Assembly: GCA_963691705.1 (NCBI GenBank)
Contig: OY829542.1
Coordinates: 53,175,002 to 53,239,001 of the forward strand
Source of the DNA: Viola odorata
Taxonomy: Eukaryota; Streptophyta; Magnoliopsida; Malpighiales; Violaceae
Length of the DNA stretch: 64,000 bases
Reading direction: 5' to 3'
Shown: positions 47,649-58,917 of the stretch, piece after piece
Numbering within the stretch: position 1 is the first letter of the stretch
Layout of the letters: every line of letters starts with the position of its first letter
Translations under genes and position numbers: made by a program
The notes under the pieces: generated by a model
Database searches by the model: none
What the model was told of the DNA's origin: nothing
What the model saw: only the letters and a program-made list of their open reading frames with translations

Positions 47649-48014
47649 TTAGTTGAACTTTGGGATTCCCTGGATCTTATCCGCAAACTTGGTGACATAG
47701 GTTGTTGTCTCATTCACTGCATCCATGCACATGCTGATACCTTCCCTCTCTGTCTCCATCTTCCCAATGATTTTGGCCAATGAAAGCAGAGCATCGCCAG
47801 TTCGAAGGATTATTTCTGCCTCATATGGCCTTTCATCCTCTTCCCACCTAGGCATGTCCCTTATCTCCTTCAACCTACGGTACATAACCCTCATCCTATT
47901 AATTTGTTGGTCAGTTTGTGTTAGTTTGGTTTGGAAATCAACTAAGTCCTCATTGAGCTGGGTTTGTACAGCCGATGAAATGTGTAAGATGTGTGTAGCT
48001 TCTTCAGGATTCAT
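47649..48014 (-). CDS. Accessory gene of mariner-like element B (121-residue helical protein)
   Basis: A single open frame from ATG at 48014 (MNPEEATHILHISSAV) to GIPKFN and stop. It is homologous to the gene at 62186-62548 in element C: about 53 of 120 aligned positions are identical by hand count, with one gap. Conserved blocks are PEEATxIL, TKLxQ, QxINR, RRLKEx R, ALxSLxKxI, KxE and KFxxKI, then IPK. The first half is heptad-like and should form a coiled coil. There is no signal peptide, membrane segment or metal site. It lies 957 bp beyond the transposase stop, on the same strand, with its own TATA box. No known family is recognised. A role as transposase partner, stabiliser or regulator is inference from linkage alone. 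Confidence 0.75.
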   Translation of the reverse strand: MNPEEATHILHISSAVQTQLNEDLVDFQTKLTQTDQQINRMRVMYRRLKEIRDMPRWEEDERPYEAEIILRTGDALLSLAKIIGKMETEREGISMCMDAVNETTTYVTKFADKIQGIPKFN

Positions 48015-48095
48015 TGGTTGTTACAGAATTGTGTATGCTTGCTTAAGGGTAGTTTAAGAGATTCAGCGGTTGCAAAGATGTTTGTGACGCTGCCT

Positions 48096-48109
48096 TCCTT
48101 TATATAGCC
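48096..48109 (-). promoter_or_regulatory. TATA box of the element-B accessory gene
   Basis: The minus strand reads GGCTATATAAAGGA about 85-95 bp before the ATG at 48014, a strong plant TATA box. It indicates transcription independent of the transposase gene. Confidence 0.65.
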
Positions 48110-48834
48110 TTTGTTAGTCAATGTAATATTTTGTTCTTTGTGCACCCATATTGATGTGTGAAATGGAAGAGGTGACAACTCATCCATGTGATGTAACTAC
48201 TCATTTATGCATTTAATCCACTCCATTGTTCACCAATACTTCACTCCATTGTCACTGCATCCATGCATTCAGCACCAGTGACAACATTTCCATTTTAAAA
48301 AAAAAAACATTTTGGCTTGTTTGTTTTTGGGTGAAAACAGCAAGGACGAGATTCAGCTGTTGCTGTGAGGGAAGAGGAATGTTGCTGTTGAAGCACATGC
48401 ATGCAAAGGAATCAGTGCTGTTGCTGTAAGGGAAGAGGGATGTTGCTGTAAGGGAAGAGGCATGTCCAGTAATTTTAATAGCCGTGTAGACTTGACAAAA
48501 TAGTGGTAGTACTGGTGGTGATGACTATGTACATTGTGGTGTATGTAGATTGTAGGTGATTCTATTGTACAAAGAAATTTATTTTTAATAAAAGAAGAAG
48601 GTTTTAGTGGAATATGTGTTCTATTTTTTTCCAATATTCTCATGACAGGTTTGTTACTACAAATTGTATTAAAAATGCAATCAATCCATACATTAACAAG
48701 ATTAATCCACACAAAGAACATATAATTATCCAAAATATTGTCCAACCATATAGATTTTTTAAAATGGTTGACTTGTCCAAAAAAACATACGATCCTCTGC
48801 ATTCAGCACAACAGAGGATTGAATGTTTCTTGCT

Positions 48835-48920
48835 ACTTTTCACCTTACAACACGTTAGGCGAAATAACAAAACGCAAACTTTTCACCTTACAACACATTA
48901 GGCGAAATAACAAAACGCAA
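48835..48920. repeat. Two tandem 43-bp units in element B
   Basis: ACTTTTCACCTTACAACAC plus a block ending in aataacaaaacgcaa is repeated directly at 48835-48877 and 48878-48920 with one mismatch. It lies just beyond the transposase stop codon, in the region expected to be its 3' untranslated end. Confidence 0.85.
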
Positions 48921-48970
48921 AATTATATACATTGCACAACCAAGTATGCATTTAAGCCCTCCCTTGGACT

Positions 48971-50488
48971 TCAAGTAGATAGATGTACAACTGCATCATT
49001 CACAATTTCAGGAGAACAGGTCAATGCTGATGGTAAGGCCCCCTGTCTCTGCAGTCGCTCCTTTTTCATGTGTGGAATCTTGTAATTATTGGACCCATAA
49101 CATTTCAGAATCTCAATCATACACCCTTGCAACGTTAGAAATACATTGTTGCACTTATCTACAGGAAAATCTTCAAACGCCTTCTCAACTGCGCTAATCA
49201 ATTGTGCAATGGATTTTGCACACTTCTTGCTCTGAAGTGACTGTATTGCTCTAAAGAAGCCAAGATCCAAGACGTTTAAATCAGGAGAATTAGGGGGTTG
49301 ACACACAAGTGAAACAGTCAATCCACTACATGCCACTGCATTTAAAAATTCAACATCGTCAGTATGAATATGACTTTTGGCATTGTCCTGTTGAATGTAA
49401 ATGACATTGTCTGGACTATCTCTTGGCCACTTCGATGCTATAGCAGGCAACACTTTAGCAATCATAAATTCTCTGATAACATCCCTCGTTATATTAGCAA
49501 TAGGTTTTATCTCAATTGTACCGCGAGGCCTGTTCTGGCTCGACCTTAATGCAGCAACTGATTGAACTAAGGGGAAAAGTCCAACCTTTCCATCAAACGT
49601 GCATAAACCGTCAGAGTCAAACCTGGGCCTCGCAACAGCAACCAAGAACATAACCTTAGGTATGAAATGAGATGATGTAGTATTTCTTACAGGATAATTT
49701 TCGTCGTGCAACAAGTAATAAGTCTGAGATTTTTTGGTGAGGTAGAACCACTTTTCGTCAATGTGCACTATATTTTCCATCCGCTGGAATTTTGGATCAT
49801 GACGTAACGATGATGGATCTAAACTGGCAAGACAGTGCTTCATTCTGCCAATGTGATTGTCTGGAGTCAACGTGGGTTTGATAGCATTTGTGTGACGTTT
49901 GATCACACCTTCTTTCATATTCATATGCAGAAATGATTTGGAAACACCGAGGACGGAAGCAAGTGACCTAAGTGTTGTCCTGTCACTCAAAGGAATGGCT
50001 CGTACTCGCTCTAAATCAACTTCAATTCGTTTTCGTCCATTTTGTACTCTTAATTTGTCTGAACAGTTGTTTCCTGATTCCCTTGCACGTTTCCATATCC
50101 TTTGAATGGTTCGAATCCCAACTCCAAATTGGCCAGCAACTACTTTTGTTACTCCTCTTTTCAACACCCCATCCGTACTCTTTGCCAACAATACCTGTAT
50201 TGCCGCCAGACGTTCAGCTCTAGTAAGTTCTTTCCCCTTCTCTGCACGTACAAAAGAAGAGTTAACGTCATTTTCACATGATTAACTACGATTTCGGCAT
50301 TGACTTAAGAAATTACCTATTCGAGGCCTCTCATTTAAGTCTGGGATATCAACAGTAGTCTGAAGTTGATCATGGTTCGTTATTAGTGCGTTTTGAGGTG
50401 AGAAAAATGCAGTATCGTCCTCTGCAATCTGCTCCAGCCCTTCCCAATCATTTAAATGCGAATCATTGTCAAGACTTGAGGACGCCAT
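48971..50488 (-). CDS. Plant mariner-like (DD39D) transposase of element B
   Basis: Two exons, 50317-50488 and 48971-50241, separated by a 75-bp GT/AG intron, give 480 codons. Exon 1 encodes an acidic start MASSSLDNDSHLNDWEG and ends in VDIPDLNERPRI, a DLNxxP motif. Exon 2 begins EKGKELTRAERLAAIQVLL. A helix-turn-helix region follows (QFGVGIRTIQRIWKRARE, GRKRIEV, LRSLASVLGVSKSFLH). The catalytic aspartates are D219 (VHIDEKWFYLT), D343 (YIQQDNAKSHIH) and D383 (SPDLNVLDLGFF), with 39 residues between the last two, the plant mariner spacing. The start is the ATG at 50488. No stop or frameshift interrupts it. It should cut and paste elements with CTCCCTC-type ends at TA sites. Confidence 0.93.
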
Positions 50489-50983
50489 CAATTAAACGAG
50501 TGGATTACCTTTCAGTATATGCAATCGGTGAAAGAAAATGAAGATGTTTTTTGGTTGATTACATTTTGATTATGATGGTAAGTAAGAACAGATCAAAATG
50601 GCAGCTGTGGAAAATTATGGATAGCTCTAGTAAGAACAGTGCTGATGGAGGGAAGCAATTAAAGTTGGCATGCTGATTTGGGCGGGATTGCAAAATTAAT
50701 TTGCATGTGTTGTTTTGAATTTTGAGTATTGGGCTGGGTGGGCCAACGGAGGACATTTCCATTAAAAAAAATATATATTAAAATCAAATGGGGAAAGCAG
50801 AATTGTGCCAACAAAGAACACTTGGGACAATGGGCCGTGTTGCAACAGTGAAGCCCAGGAGGGAAAAGAGATTGTTTTGTCTGTGGTGGGACCAGACAAA
50901 ACAGATTGGCAGCTGACACTGTCAGCTGCCTTAATAAACACAAAACACTCCCTCGCGTCCATTAAAAATGGATGGAGGGAGTA

Positions 50984-51317
50984 GTAATCAGCGTCTAAGT
51001 GGTCGTGGCTATTTTTTTGATCCATGAAATGTCAACTCAATCTAGAAGAAGTCAAATAGACAATCCCGATTCAACTCAATCAAGATTAGTAATCCTGCAA
51101 AAAATAAAATAAAATAACGAATCAAATAGAGGTGACAAGCACAATTAGTGGTTGAGAAGTGGAAACGAACTAAAACGATGGCGATAGAAACTCTTCCATT
51201 CTCTTGGTTTCTAACAAATGATGTGCTCAAATTATATAACAAAATAAATATAATACAAATGTATTATTAATTCACTTATTATAAGATTATATGTTATGTA
51301 TTTTAATTCGAAGCATA

Positions 51318-51348
<31 letters not shown>

Positions 51349-54300
51349 AAGAATAATGTGGATAATTAACATGTAAAATTATATTTATACCATTTACCAT
51401 GGATAATAAATATTTATATTTATATTCACACTATTTATCAATAGATATTATAAATGAATAATTAATGGATATAGTTTATGTGAATATTTATTATTATTAT
51501 CCTAAGTAAAAGACTGCTATTATTATTTTGGTAGGTATATAGATTATAAAATCATTGGATAATTAAATTAGGAGCGGGGAAGTGTTTCAAAAATTAAATG
51601 ACTCAATCATGATTCTTAAATTTTTGACACCTTCTATTTAGTTTTTCCACCTGTCAAATTTTATTTTTGTTGACACTTTCTAATCATGAGTAAGAATTCA
51701 TTTTATTATTGGTTTCGGAGAGGTTTTTTTTTCTTATACATTTTTTGTTGCTTTGAAAAGTTCAAGGAGTATTTATTGTATTTTTTTAGTTTAATGAGTG
51801 AAAACACCCTGCATTTGTAATTTATTTCAAATAGCACCTTGCGTTTTTAAAATCCTTTATTTGCTCATGTGTTTGTTCAATTTGGTTCAATTGAACCCCT
51901 CAATTCAAATTGATATATTTTTAATTCCGAAAAAAAAAATTCAACGCAAGGGTATTTTAACTCATTATTGAACCAGTGCGACTATTTTAACATTTTTTTC
52001 GTAAAATTATTGGAAATATATTTTTGGCAAACATACTGAATATGGTTTGAATCTTATATTTAGCATTTTTCTAAATTTATTTTCTTAACAACCAACCCCA
52101 GTTAAATTCAGACTTTATTAATTAATTTACTGGTTAAACCGATCGGTTCAGTCGAAGATTTCATAGTTCATTTGGTCTAGTTTTGTAATCGATTCTCGAG
52201 TTTTGTGATCGAACTGGTCAAGCCAGACACCGGGTTTAACAACATTTCTAAAAACGCAACTTTCACTCCAAGGATTGTCCGTAAATATTCACTTTAGGAA
52301 TAATTTAATTATAAAAGAACTTCTCGTTGGAAAGAGTGGTCCTACATTTTCCTCTTTTGTTTGTGTTTGGTTGCCGTAATTACGGGTGGTAATTTGGGAT
52401 TATGGGTCCGTGTCCATATATCTTTAGTCCATATCCTAAATTTGGATTCAGTCTGAATCTAACCTGTTTATTAAACGAGACTGTTAAATTGATCACGATC
52501 TTGGCCCATCAAGATAATCGGATCCGGGACTAAACCCGACTAAAATTGGACCCAGCCGGCATCAATTAAGTTTTTCATTTTTTTTTACAAAAAAGAAGTT
52601 CATAGCTTCAAACCTGGGTTGGCCCAGTTGGGATTAATTAGAATTTAGAGAAGAAATTGATCAATTGTGATGTGTATTGACCGAGTCATGTGATTACAAT
52701 CGAATAGTGTACGAGTATATAAATACAGATTTGAAGAGAATGGAAGGTCAAATATTAGTTTGTTCTCATCGGAGGGGAGGAGGTAAGATGCGGTGCTGCG
52801 GTTGGAGGACAATGGGTGGGTGCGATGCGACTTGTTTTTGAATTTGAGAAGGGTTTGTTGTCTGTCAGCTGTGCAAGTGAAAAACTAAATTAAACTTTTT
52901 TGTTTTATTTTAGACAGGACAAAACCGACAAATCTCGAACTTTTTCCAATTTAATCTTATTCTTAGATGGGTTGGATCCCAACCCATAATATCAAACGAG
53001 TTTAATTTTTTATTCTCAATCTCGTCTAAATCAGGACAAATTGTAAGGGTAAATAACTAAATATGATCGGAATTATCTTATGCATCATTTATTTATATGT
53101 ATAAAAAAAAAAACATTTATCTATCATGACACTGTTTTTGCTCCCCCCAAAAAATATCATGACACTGTTTGATATATAGTCCGTCGTGTAAATATATGAT
53201 TGACATACATCTCTGATCGAGATCTCATAAAGGGAATACTTGAACATTCGACATATACATATCAAGGCAGGCACCTATACTATACATGTAAAGTGAGGTC
53301 GTATCACCATGACCCAGCACAGCACATGCACTTCTCCAACCTCACTTTAATGTATTAGTCTGTACGGAAATGTAATATTATATGTTTATGTTTCAACACA
53401 TATAGACATAAACAAAAGATTATAAAATTGTAGATTTTCAGTGTTTTCTAATCTCTACCGTTTATTTTTATACGAATATTATTGGATTCTAATGACGCTT
53501 CCAGCGTAGTTAATATATATACACATATTGTTTGATTTTTTATCACTTTCGCGAAAATTATAATAGTTGCTAATGAAATTTTCGAATTGAGCAAGGTGAA
53601 AGACTGCTTAGCTCGACGTGGGTCTCGTCAAAATTCAAGTTTGACTTGAGTTGAATTTCTCAAAGTTAACTCAATACCATAAATTTCTGAACTAGGCATG
53701 CCAATACCGGCCAGAGCATGGAATCTTCCAATTCATAAGTTTCTCCAGTAGGTAATTAACCATTCTTTACTAATTACTTGTAACATCTAACAGTTTTTCT
53801 TGTGTTTAAATTTTTATGATTGCGAATATGTAGTGTTGGACCAGAAGAGGAATGGTTTTAATTCAAATTGGTAGTAAGTAGAACCTGTTTTTCTGAGCCG
53901 ACGGGGTGGGTCTTAGAAGCAGAGGTCATAGGTGTAGCCTTGTAGGGTACATTAAATAACTGCACCAAAACTTTTCTGCCAATATTTATTGTTAACTGCA
54001 TCCGTTAGGTGAAACCGTGAAAGTTACCTAAGCCAACACACAAACTTGGTGTTGGTGGTATTATTTTTTCCGATTTTAAATTATACTTTAGTGGAAGAAG
54101 GTCTTGTAATTTACTCTCATTGACATTCTTTCTTAAGTTGGGCCCGGGGGAAGCTTATAACAGTCAGCCCGCTAAGGCAAAACAAGCCCATTGCAATTAC
54201 ATGGGCCAAGTTGAGTTTTGAGCACAGATTTTAATTTTTGATTTGGTCGACCAGGATTTCATTAATCAAGTATTAAATTAAGACCAAATAGCTTTTCGCT

Positions 54301-54834
54301 CAATAATATTTTTTATAAATGAAAAAGGAAAACATAAATATCAAGTTCGATTCTTTTCATTTTTATTATTTTTATTTATGTAAAAAGAAAAACTTTAAAA
54401 TTAAGGACTGAAATTCTTATTAGAAAGTTGTTGTAGGGTTGGACGACAAACAGATTTCCAAAATCAAATGAAAATTCTGTGTGACGTACCTTTCATTACT
54501 ACTATTGTAGTGTTTTGATGTGGTTCATCTTGCTGTGATGTCACACCATCATCTATAGTTGAAGTTGAAGTTGAAGTTCAACTACTAATTACTATTTTAA
54601 TATTCAATGTCCATATTTCTATTTTCCAGATGGAGTAGTTCATCTCTCTTTCTTGTGCAATTCAACTTAGTGGTTTTTTTAATATTCAAGTAAATAAAAA
54701 AATGATGTCTATTTCTTATAAATTCTTAATTTGAAAAGTATGAAAAAATAAAATCGAGAACTTCTTGATCATCTCGCCAATAAATCATGTACTTCTTTTT
54801 AAGGGCATCATATACTTCTTTTAATATAATTTAA
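50984..54834. other. Intergenic region, 3.9 kb, decayed repeats
   Basis: AT-rich, with TA microsatellite stretches at about 51319-51350. The stretch 51780-52000 (aaacaccctgcatttgtaattt, aatagcaccttgcg) resembles an arm of a MULE-type MITE, and 52130-52250 has ggttcagtcgaa/ggtttaacaac phrases like decayed hAT elements. Around 54557-54580 there is a gttgaa microsatellite. No coding gene or RNA gene was recognised. Confidence 0.45.
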
Positions 54835-54836
54835 TA

Positions 54837-55095
54837 CTCCCTCCGTTTCCAATTAAACGACTTTTTGAAATAGTAAAAATTCGTAAAATAATGATCTTTG
54901 ATCATATTTTATTCCACATTATTTCATTTTTACTCCTAATTTTCACTCAAATTACCACACTATCATCAAATTGGGTTGATGCATAAATTTTTTTGTCATT
55001 TGCACAAAATATATGCTTCGAAAAAGATAAAATAACAAGTATTATAAACAGTAAGAATCCGTAGAAAAGTGGCAGTTAATTGAAAACGAAGGGAG
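54837..55095. mobile_element. Stowaway-type MITE, 259 bp
   Basis: Starts CTCCCTCCGTTTCCAATTAA after TA (54835-54836) and ends ttaattgaaaacgaagggag. The right target dinucleotide has changed to TG. Arms pair in the outer 20 bp or so. It is non-coding. Confidence 0.75.
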
Positions 55096-55097
55096 TG

Positions 55098-57440
55098 TGT
55101 TACTTCTCATATTTTAATTAAATTTAATGTGATTTGACCAAACCTATGCAGCACAAACATTAAACAAGACATGTATATCAACATAGTGACACGAGTACAA
55201 GATATATATTAATATATATTATACAAAATAAATTTTAAATTATATGTATAAATGTAAAATTATTAGAATTACTAGCAATTTATTATTAATAGAAAACATT
55301 CATGCTTCATGGGACCAGATTTGTAAAAAAGACGTTCTAATTTGGCAGGTACGAAACACAACGATCCATCGTGATAAGCCCAACAAGTAAATTGGACATC
55401 CTGTTTCCCGTATTTAAGAGCAAATATTATTGCTCTCTTTGTTGAAAAAAGTAATATACACTCTACTGGAATTATCCAAATAACAAGAGTGTGGTGCATG
55501 TCATATTCTCAAGGAACACTCCAATTTCACCGTCCTACAACGTTTGGTGGATACAATTCGTCATTCGATAAGTAATGAGAATTAAGTTCATGTTTTCCGA
55601 GAAGCTAATTTCGTAACCGATGGTTTGATAAACTTAATTTATAATCCCACCTCGTATTATCTTTGATGTGCCTTTGTCCCTCCTTGTGTTCATTTACTCT
55701 TTTTATGAGATATTTCAGAAACTTCTCTATCACGTATTGTGGTGTAAGCACCTTGGTCCCTTTTTTTATGCAACTTTTTTATGCAATAAAAAAGAATAAA
55801 ATCTTTCGCAAAAACAAAAGAATAATAATGTACCGATAAGAAAAGAAAGATTATGAATTTGGGACCCTTTTGATAAGGAGATAAGTATTTTCATAATTGG
55901 AGTTGCTGTGGTTACGTCACACATGGAAAGATAACTTCATTAAGCGAACCTAAAGAAAACTAGGGCCTCTAAAAGTAACCCACCCATCTCCTCCTCTCAC
56001 TTGCATTTAATTATTAAATTATTACTCATTTCGTTCATTGGTTTGATCTAAGCAAGTGCTTATGTTAATTTCTCTTTTATTGATTACAAATGTGGATAAT
56101 CTTGACTACCATTTCTATATATTTAAATGAGCTACTTCATGACTTTGTAAAGTTCAGCTTATTAGATCTATAAGCTCGCAAGCCTATAAGTTTAAATAAG
56201 TCAGAGCTCGCAAGTCTATTACAAATTTAAATGAACTAGTTTATGAGGTTAATGAGCTAAACTTTGCAAGACTTAAACTCGACTAGCCTTATAAATGAGT
56301 TTGAGTGTGACTTATGAGTATTATCGAACAAAGCATAATGAAATTTTTTCTAGCCACGACTCAAGCAACTCGCAAACGACTCATCTTATTTACAGGTCTA
56401 ATCTAAATCTTTTAATTATCCTTAAAAATTAAAAAAAAAAACTAGTTTATTAAACTCATATTTCTCTCTCTGTAGCTTTATTGAACTAGCTTATCAAGCT
56501 CGTCTTTTTTTGTTGAATATTCCAACCGTTGCGTCCGTTCCAACCGTTGTATCTGTTTCAACCGTTGTGTTCGTTCCAACTGTTGCGTCCATTCCAACCG
56601 TCGTGTTCGTTTCGTTAATAGATAAGTGCAATACTTCTTATAAATAGTTGTTAATACCTCTATTGTAAAATATGAAAATATATAGGTAAAAAGCAGAGCA
56701 TCAACAATGTAGTCTCTGTATCCGACTTTCAGAACTCAAATTTCTATTTCTGCATTTTACCATTCATATTTGAATTCTACTATTTATAAATCCATTTTAC
56801 TATTTATTAAATATCGAGTTTCTACTTGATATCACAAACATCATTATTATTTTCTACATTTTTTCTACAACTTTATTGAGAGAGAATATGATTTGCTTGA
56901 GATAGATTTAACTTTATCTAGTAAAAGACCTGAACTTGAGATCTAACCCTTCATTGTTTTGTAAGAAATAGCATCAAGTTATGAAGTGTTTTAAGAGAGA
57001 AAAATGGGAGACCCTCAGAAAGACTAAAGGTCTATCGGTCCATGGGTCGGGTTCATTAATCATAAAGGGTATAATACGGGCTTTATAAATTTAGGGTCAT
57101 TCTTAGGCCGAGGGTTTGAATCAGCCCATATTTGGGGTATTTAAATTTCTCCCTTGTCCAGTTCAAAAATTAATTATGTATTCATTTTAGAACTTACCAT
57201 TGGAATTCGAACTTTAAGGAAACATGGTTGTGTAGCTTTTTTGTGACCCTTTTATTAAGCTTAAGGAGTTGACTGAGTTGATCAATGTGTACAAAATGAT
57301 CATTCGTGCATCGTTAGAAGCTGCGCGGGTCAAAATTCAACAAATTGCCCTGTCTTAGTTGCAAGTTAGGCACAATAGATCATGACCTTTTAATTACCAC
57401 TCAAAGCATATTGTTGTTAATTAACAATATATGTATCACC
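55098..57440. other. Intergenic region, 2.3 kb
   Basis: AT-rich. The stretch 56140-56480 is full of agctcgcaagtctat / cttataaatgagttt phrases, a repeat-like texture. No gene was recognised apart from the 18-bp array listed separately. Confidence 0.4.
56521..56610. repeat. Five tandem 18-bp units
   Basis: Units of the form TCCAACCGTTGYGTYCGT at 56521, 56539, 56557, 56575 and 56593, each with one to four substitutions. The period is a multiple of three, but no surrounding ORF is open, so it is a minisatellite or the remains of a coding repeat. Confidence 0.85.
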
Positions 57441-57444
57441 ACTC

Positions 57445-57560
57445 ACGAGCGTGCAGTTCAATTGGTAGGAGGTTGTTTTAGTTTTACTAGGAGTTTTATG
57501 TTCTAATCCTAGATATACAACTGCATTAAAATTTGTGAGAGATAACTTTATTGATTTTCA
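57445..57560 (+). other. Possible tRNA-derived SINE head
   Basis: GCAGTTCAATTGGTAGGAGG resembles an A-box and ATGTTCTAATCC a B-box, about 35 bp apart, the arrangement of plant tRNA-derived SINE heads. No poly(A)/T tail with target duplication was found. Weak call. Confidence 0.3.
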
Positions 57561-57879
57561 GAATTTTGCTCAATTAAAATTCCAAATAATCCCCACCTAA
57601 TATGATAACCAGATAAATATTAAATGATCTTGAATATATATATATATCACCTAATCTGTTCAACAAAATTGAAAAATACATCAACTAAATGGAACTTAAC
57701 TCAAACACATCAAATAAGTAGGTAATCCATCCAACTCGTTCATTGAAAAACAAATTAGATCAACCATAATAGTCATAAAAACAATATTTTTTTTTAAATG
57801 GTTGACCCACTAATAATGTTATTTTGATATGTCCTTCTACTCTTGTGAAATGCATAACTAGCAGCACACTCTATTTATG

Positions 57880-58500
57880 AAATACACACCCAATGCCCTC
57901 TACTTAGTTTAAATTGACATCTAATACCACTTCGTTAGTCAATCTGTTAACGGAAGCTGACGTGACATGTTTGACCATTATAGATCATAAAAAATTATTT
58001 TTCGTTTCACCTCACCATGTCACGCTGGAATATACTGACGTATTCGTCAAAAAATTATTTATTAGTTTAATTTTTTTTTTATTAATCTTGACTTAAAAAC
58101 ATTTGTTGTTTAAAAAGAAATAAAAATAATAATTTTGGCTAATTTAAATTTTTAGTCTAAGAAATTAAGAGAATAGTTGTAAATTAGTTTAGTGATTTCC
58201 CTCTCCTCCGCTCGGAGGATTTAAGTGGGACCCAGCTAATATTAAAAGCAAAATTAATAAAAAAAATATTTTTATTACATTTTAAAAAACCCTTATGTCA
58301 AAATTAATAAAAATGATTAAATTAATAAATAATTTTTTGGTTTTGATTTTTTTTCTTCGAAATGTCGCGTCGTATATTCCAGTGTGGCATGGCGAGATGA
58401 AACGTTTTTTGTTTTTAATAACCTCTAACTGTCAAATATGTCAGATTAACTATCGTTAACGGGTTGATTAATAGATGGATACTAAGTATATATTTCGTAA
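57880..58500. mobile_element. Long-TIR (MULE-like) element, right arm interrupted by element C
   Basis: Left-arm phrases ctacttagt, acatctaatacc, gttaacgg, gacatgtttgac and the block around cgtttcacctcaccatgtcacgctggaatat are found inverted, with mismatches, at 58360-58490 (atattccagtgtggcatggcgagatgaaacg, gtcaaatatgtcag, cgttaacgggttgattaatag, ggatactaag). Mariner-like element C starts at 58511, just past this right arm. After element C, gcgcatttcaagag (63507-63520) may continue the arm. It is non-coding. Confidence 0.5.
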
Positions 58501-58917
58501 GTAAAAAATACTCCCTCCGTTCTTTTTTATTTGACGCGGAGGGAGGGATTACACATATTAAGGCAGTGTCAGTAGGCGACTGACTCCTGTCTGTGGGCCA
58601 CACAGACCACAACACGCGTCACGCGTTCCTGCCTCCTTCTTCTACTTTCGTTCCTCTCCCTCTTCTCACTCTTGATTTCATCGAAAAAATTGGCCAAAAT
58701 TCGCTGCCAAAAGGCAATCCCGCGCGAAAGAAACCCAAAATTTTTCAATTGAAATTTGGGGAAAATCTGGAATGCAAATTGTTTCCCTCCCAATTTTCGG
58801 TTTCCATTTGAAATTTTTTGCTTTACCGATGGGATTTAAAATTTCAACAACATCCTCTTTCTTCAAAATCCAACGCGACCTCAAATTCGTCAAAAAACCC
58901 ACTTCATTCACCCTACG

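Larger units (their letters stand above)
45000..50981 (-). mobile_element. Mariner-like element B, 5982 bp, two intact genes
   Basis: The 34-bp terminal inverted repeats (45000-45033 and 50948-50981) differ at one base. They start CTCCCTCCGTCCATTTTTAA and end in gcgagggag, and are flanked by TA (44998-44999 and 50982-50983). A second copy of the GTCCATTTNTAATGGAC palindrome lies just inside the left end (about 45045-45060). On the minus strand it carries a DD39D transposase (48971-50488) and an accessory gene (47649-48014). The remaining 2.2 kb toward the left end looks like captured host-gene DNA. With intact genes and ends it is a candidate autonomous element, unusually large for a mariner. 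Confidence 0.92.

Noticed and set aside
48614..49085. Plus-strand ORFs near the transposase stop of element B
   Set aside because: They arise from the 43-bp tandem repeat and the antisense of the transposase C-terminus.
56521..56610. CRISPR-like array
   Set aside because: Contiguous 18-bp units without spacers, in a plant nuclear context; a minisatellite.
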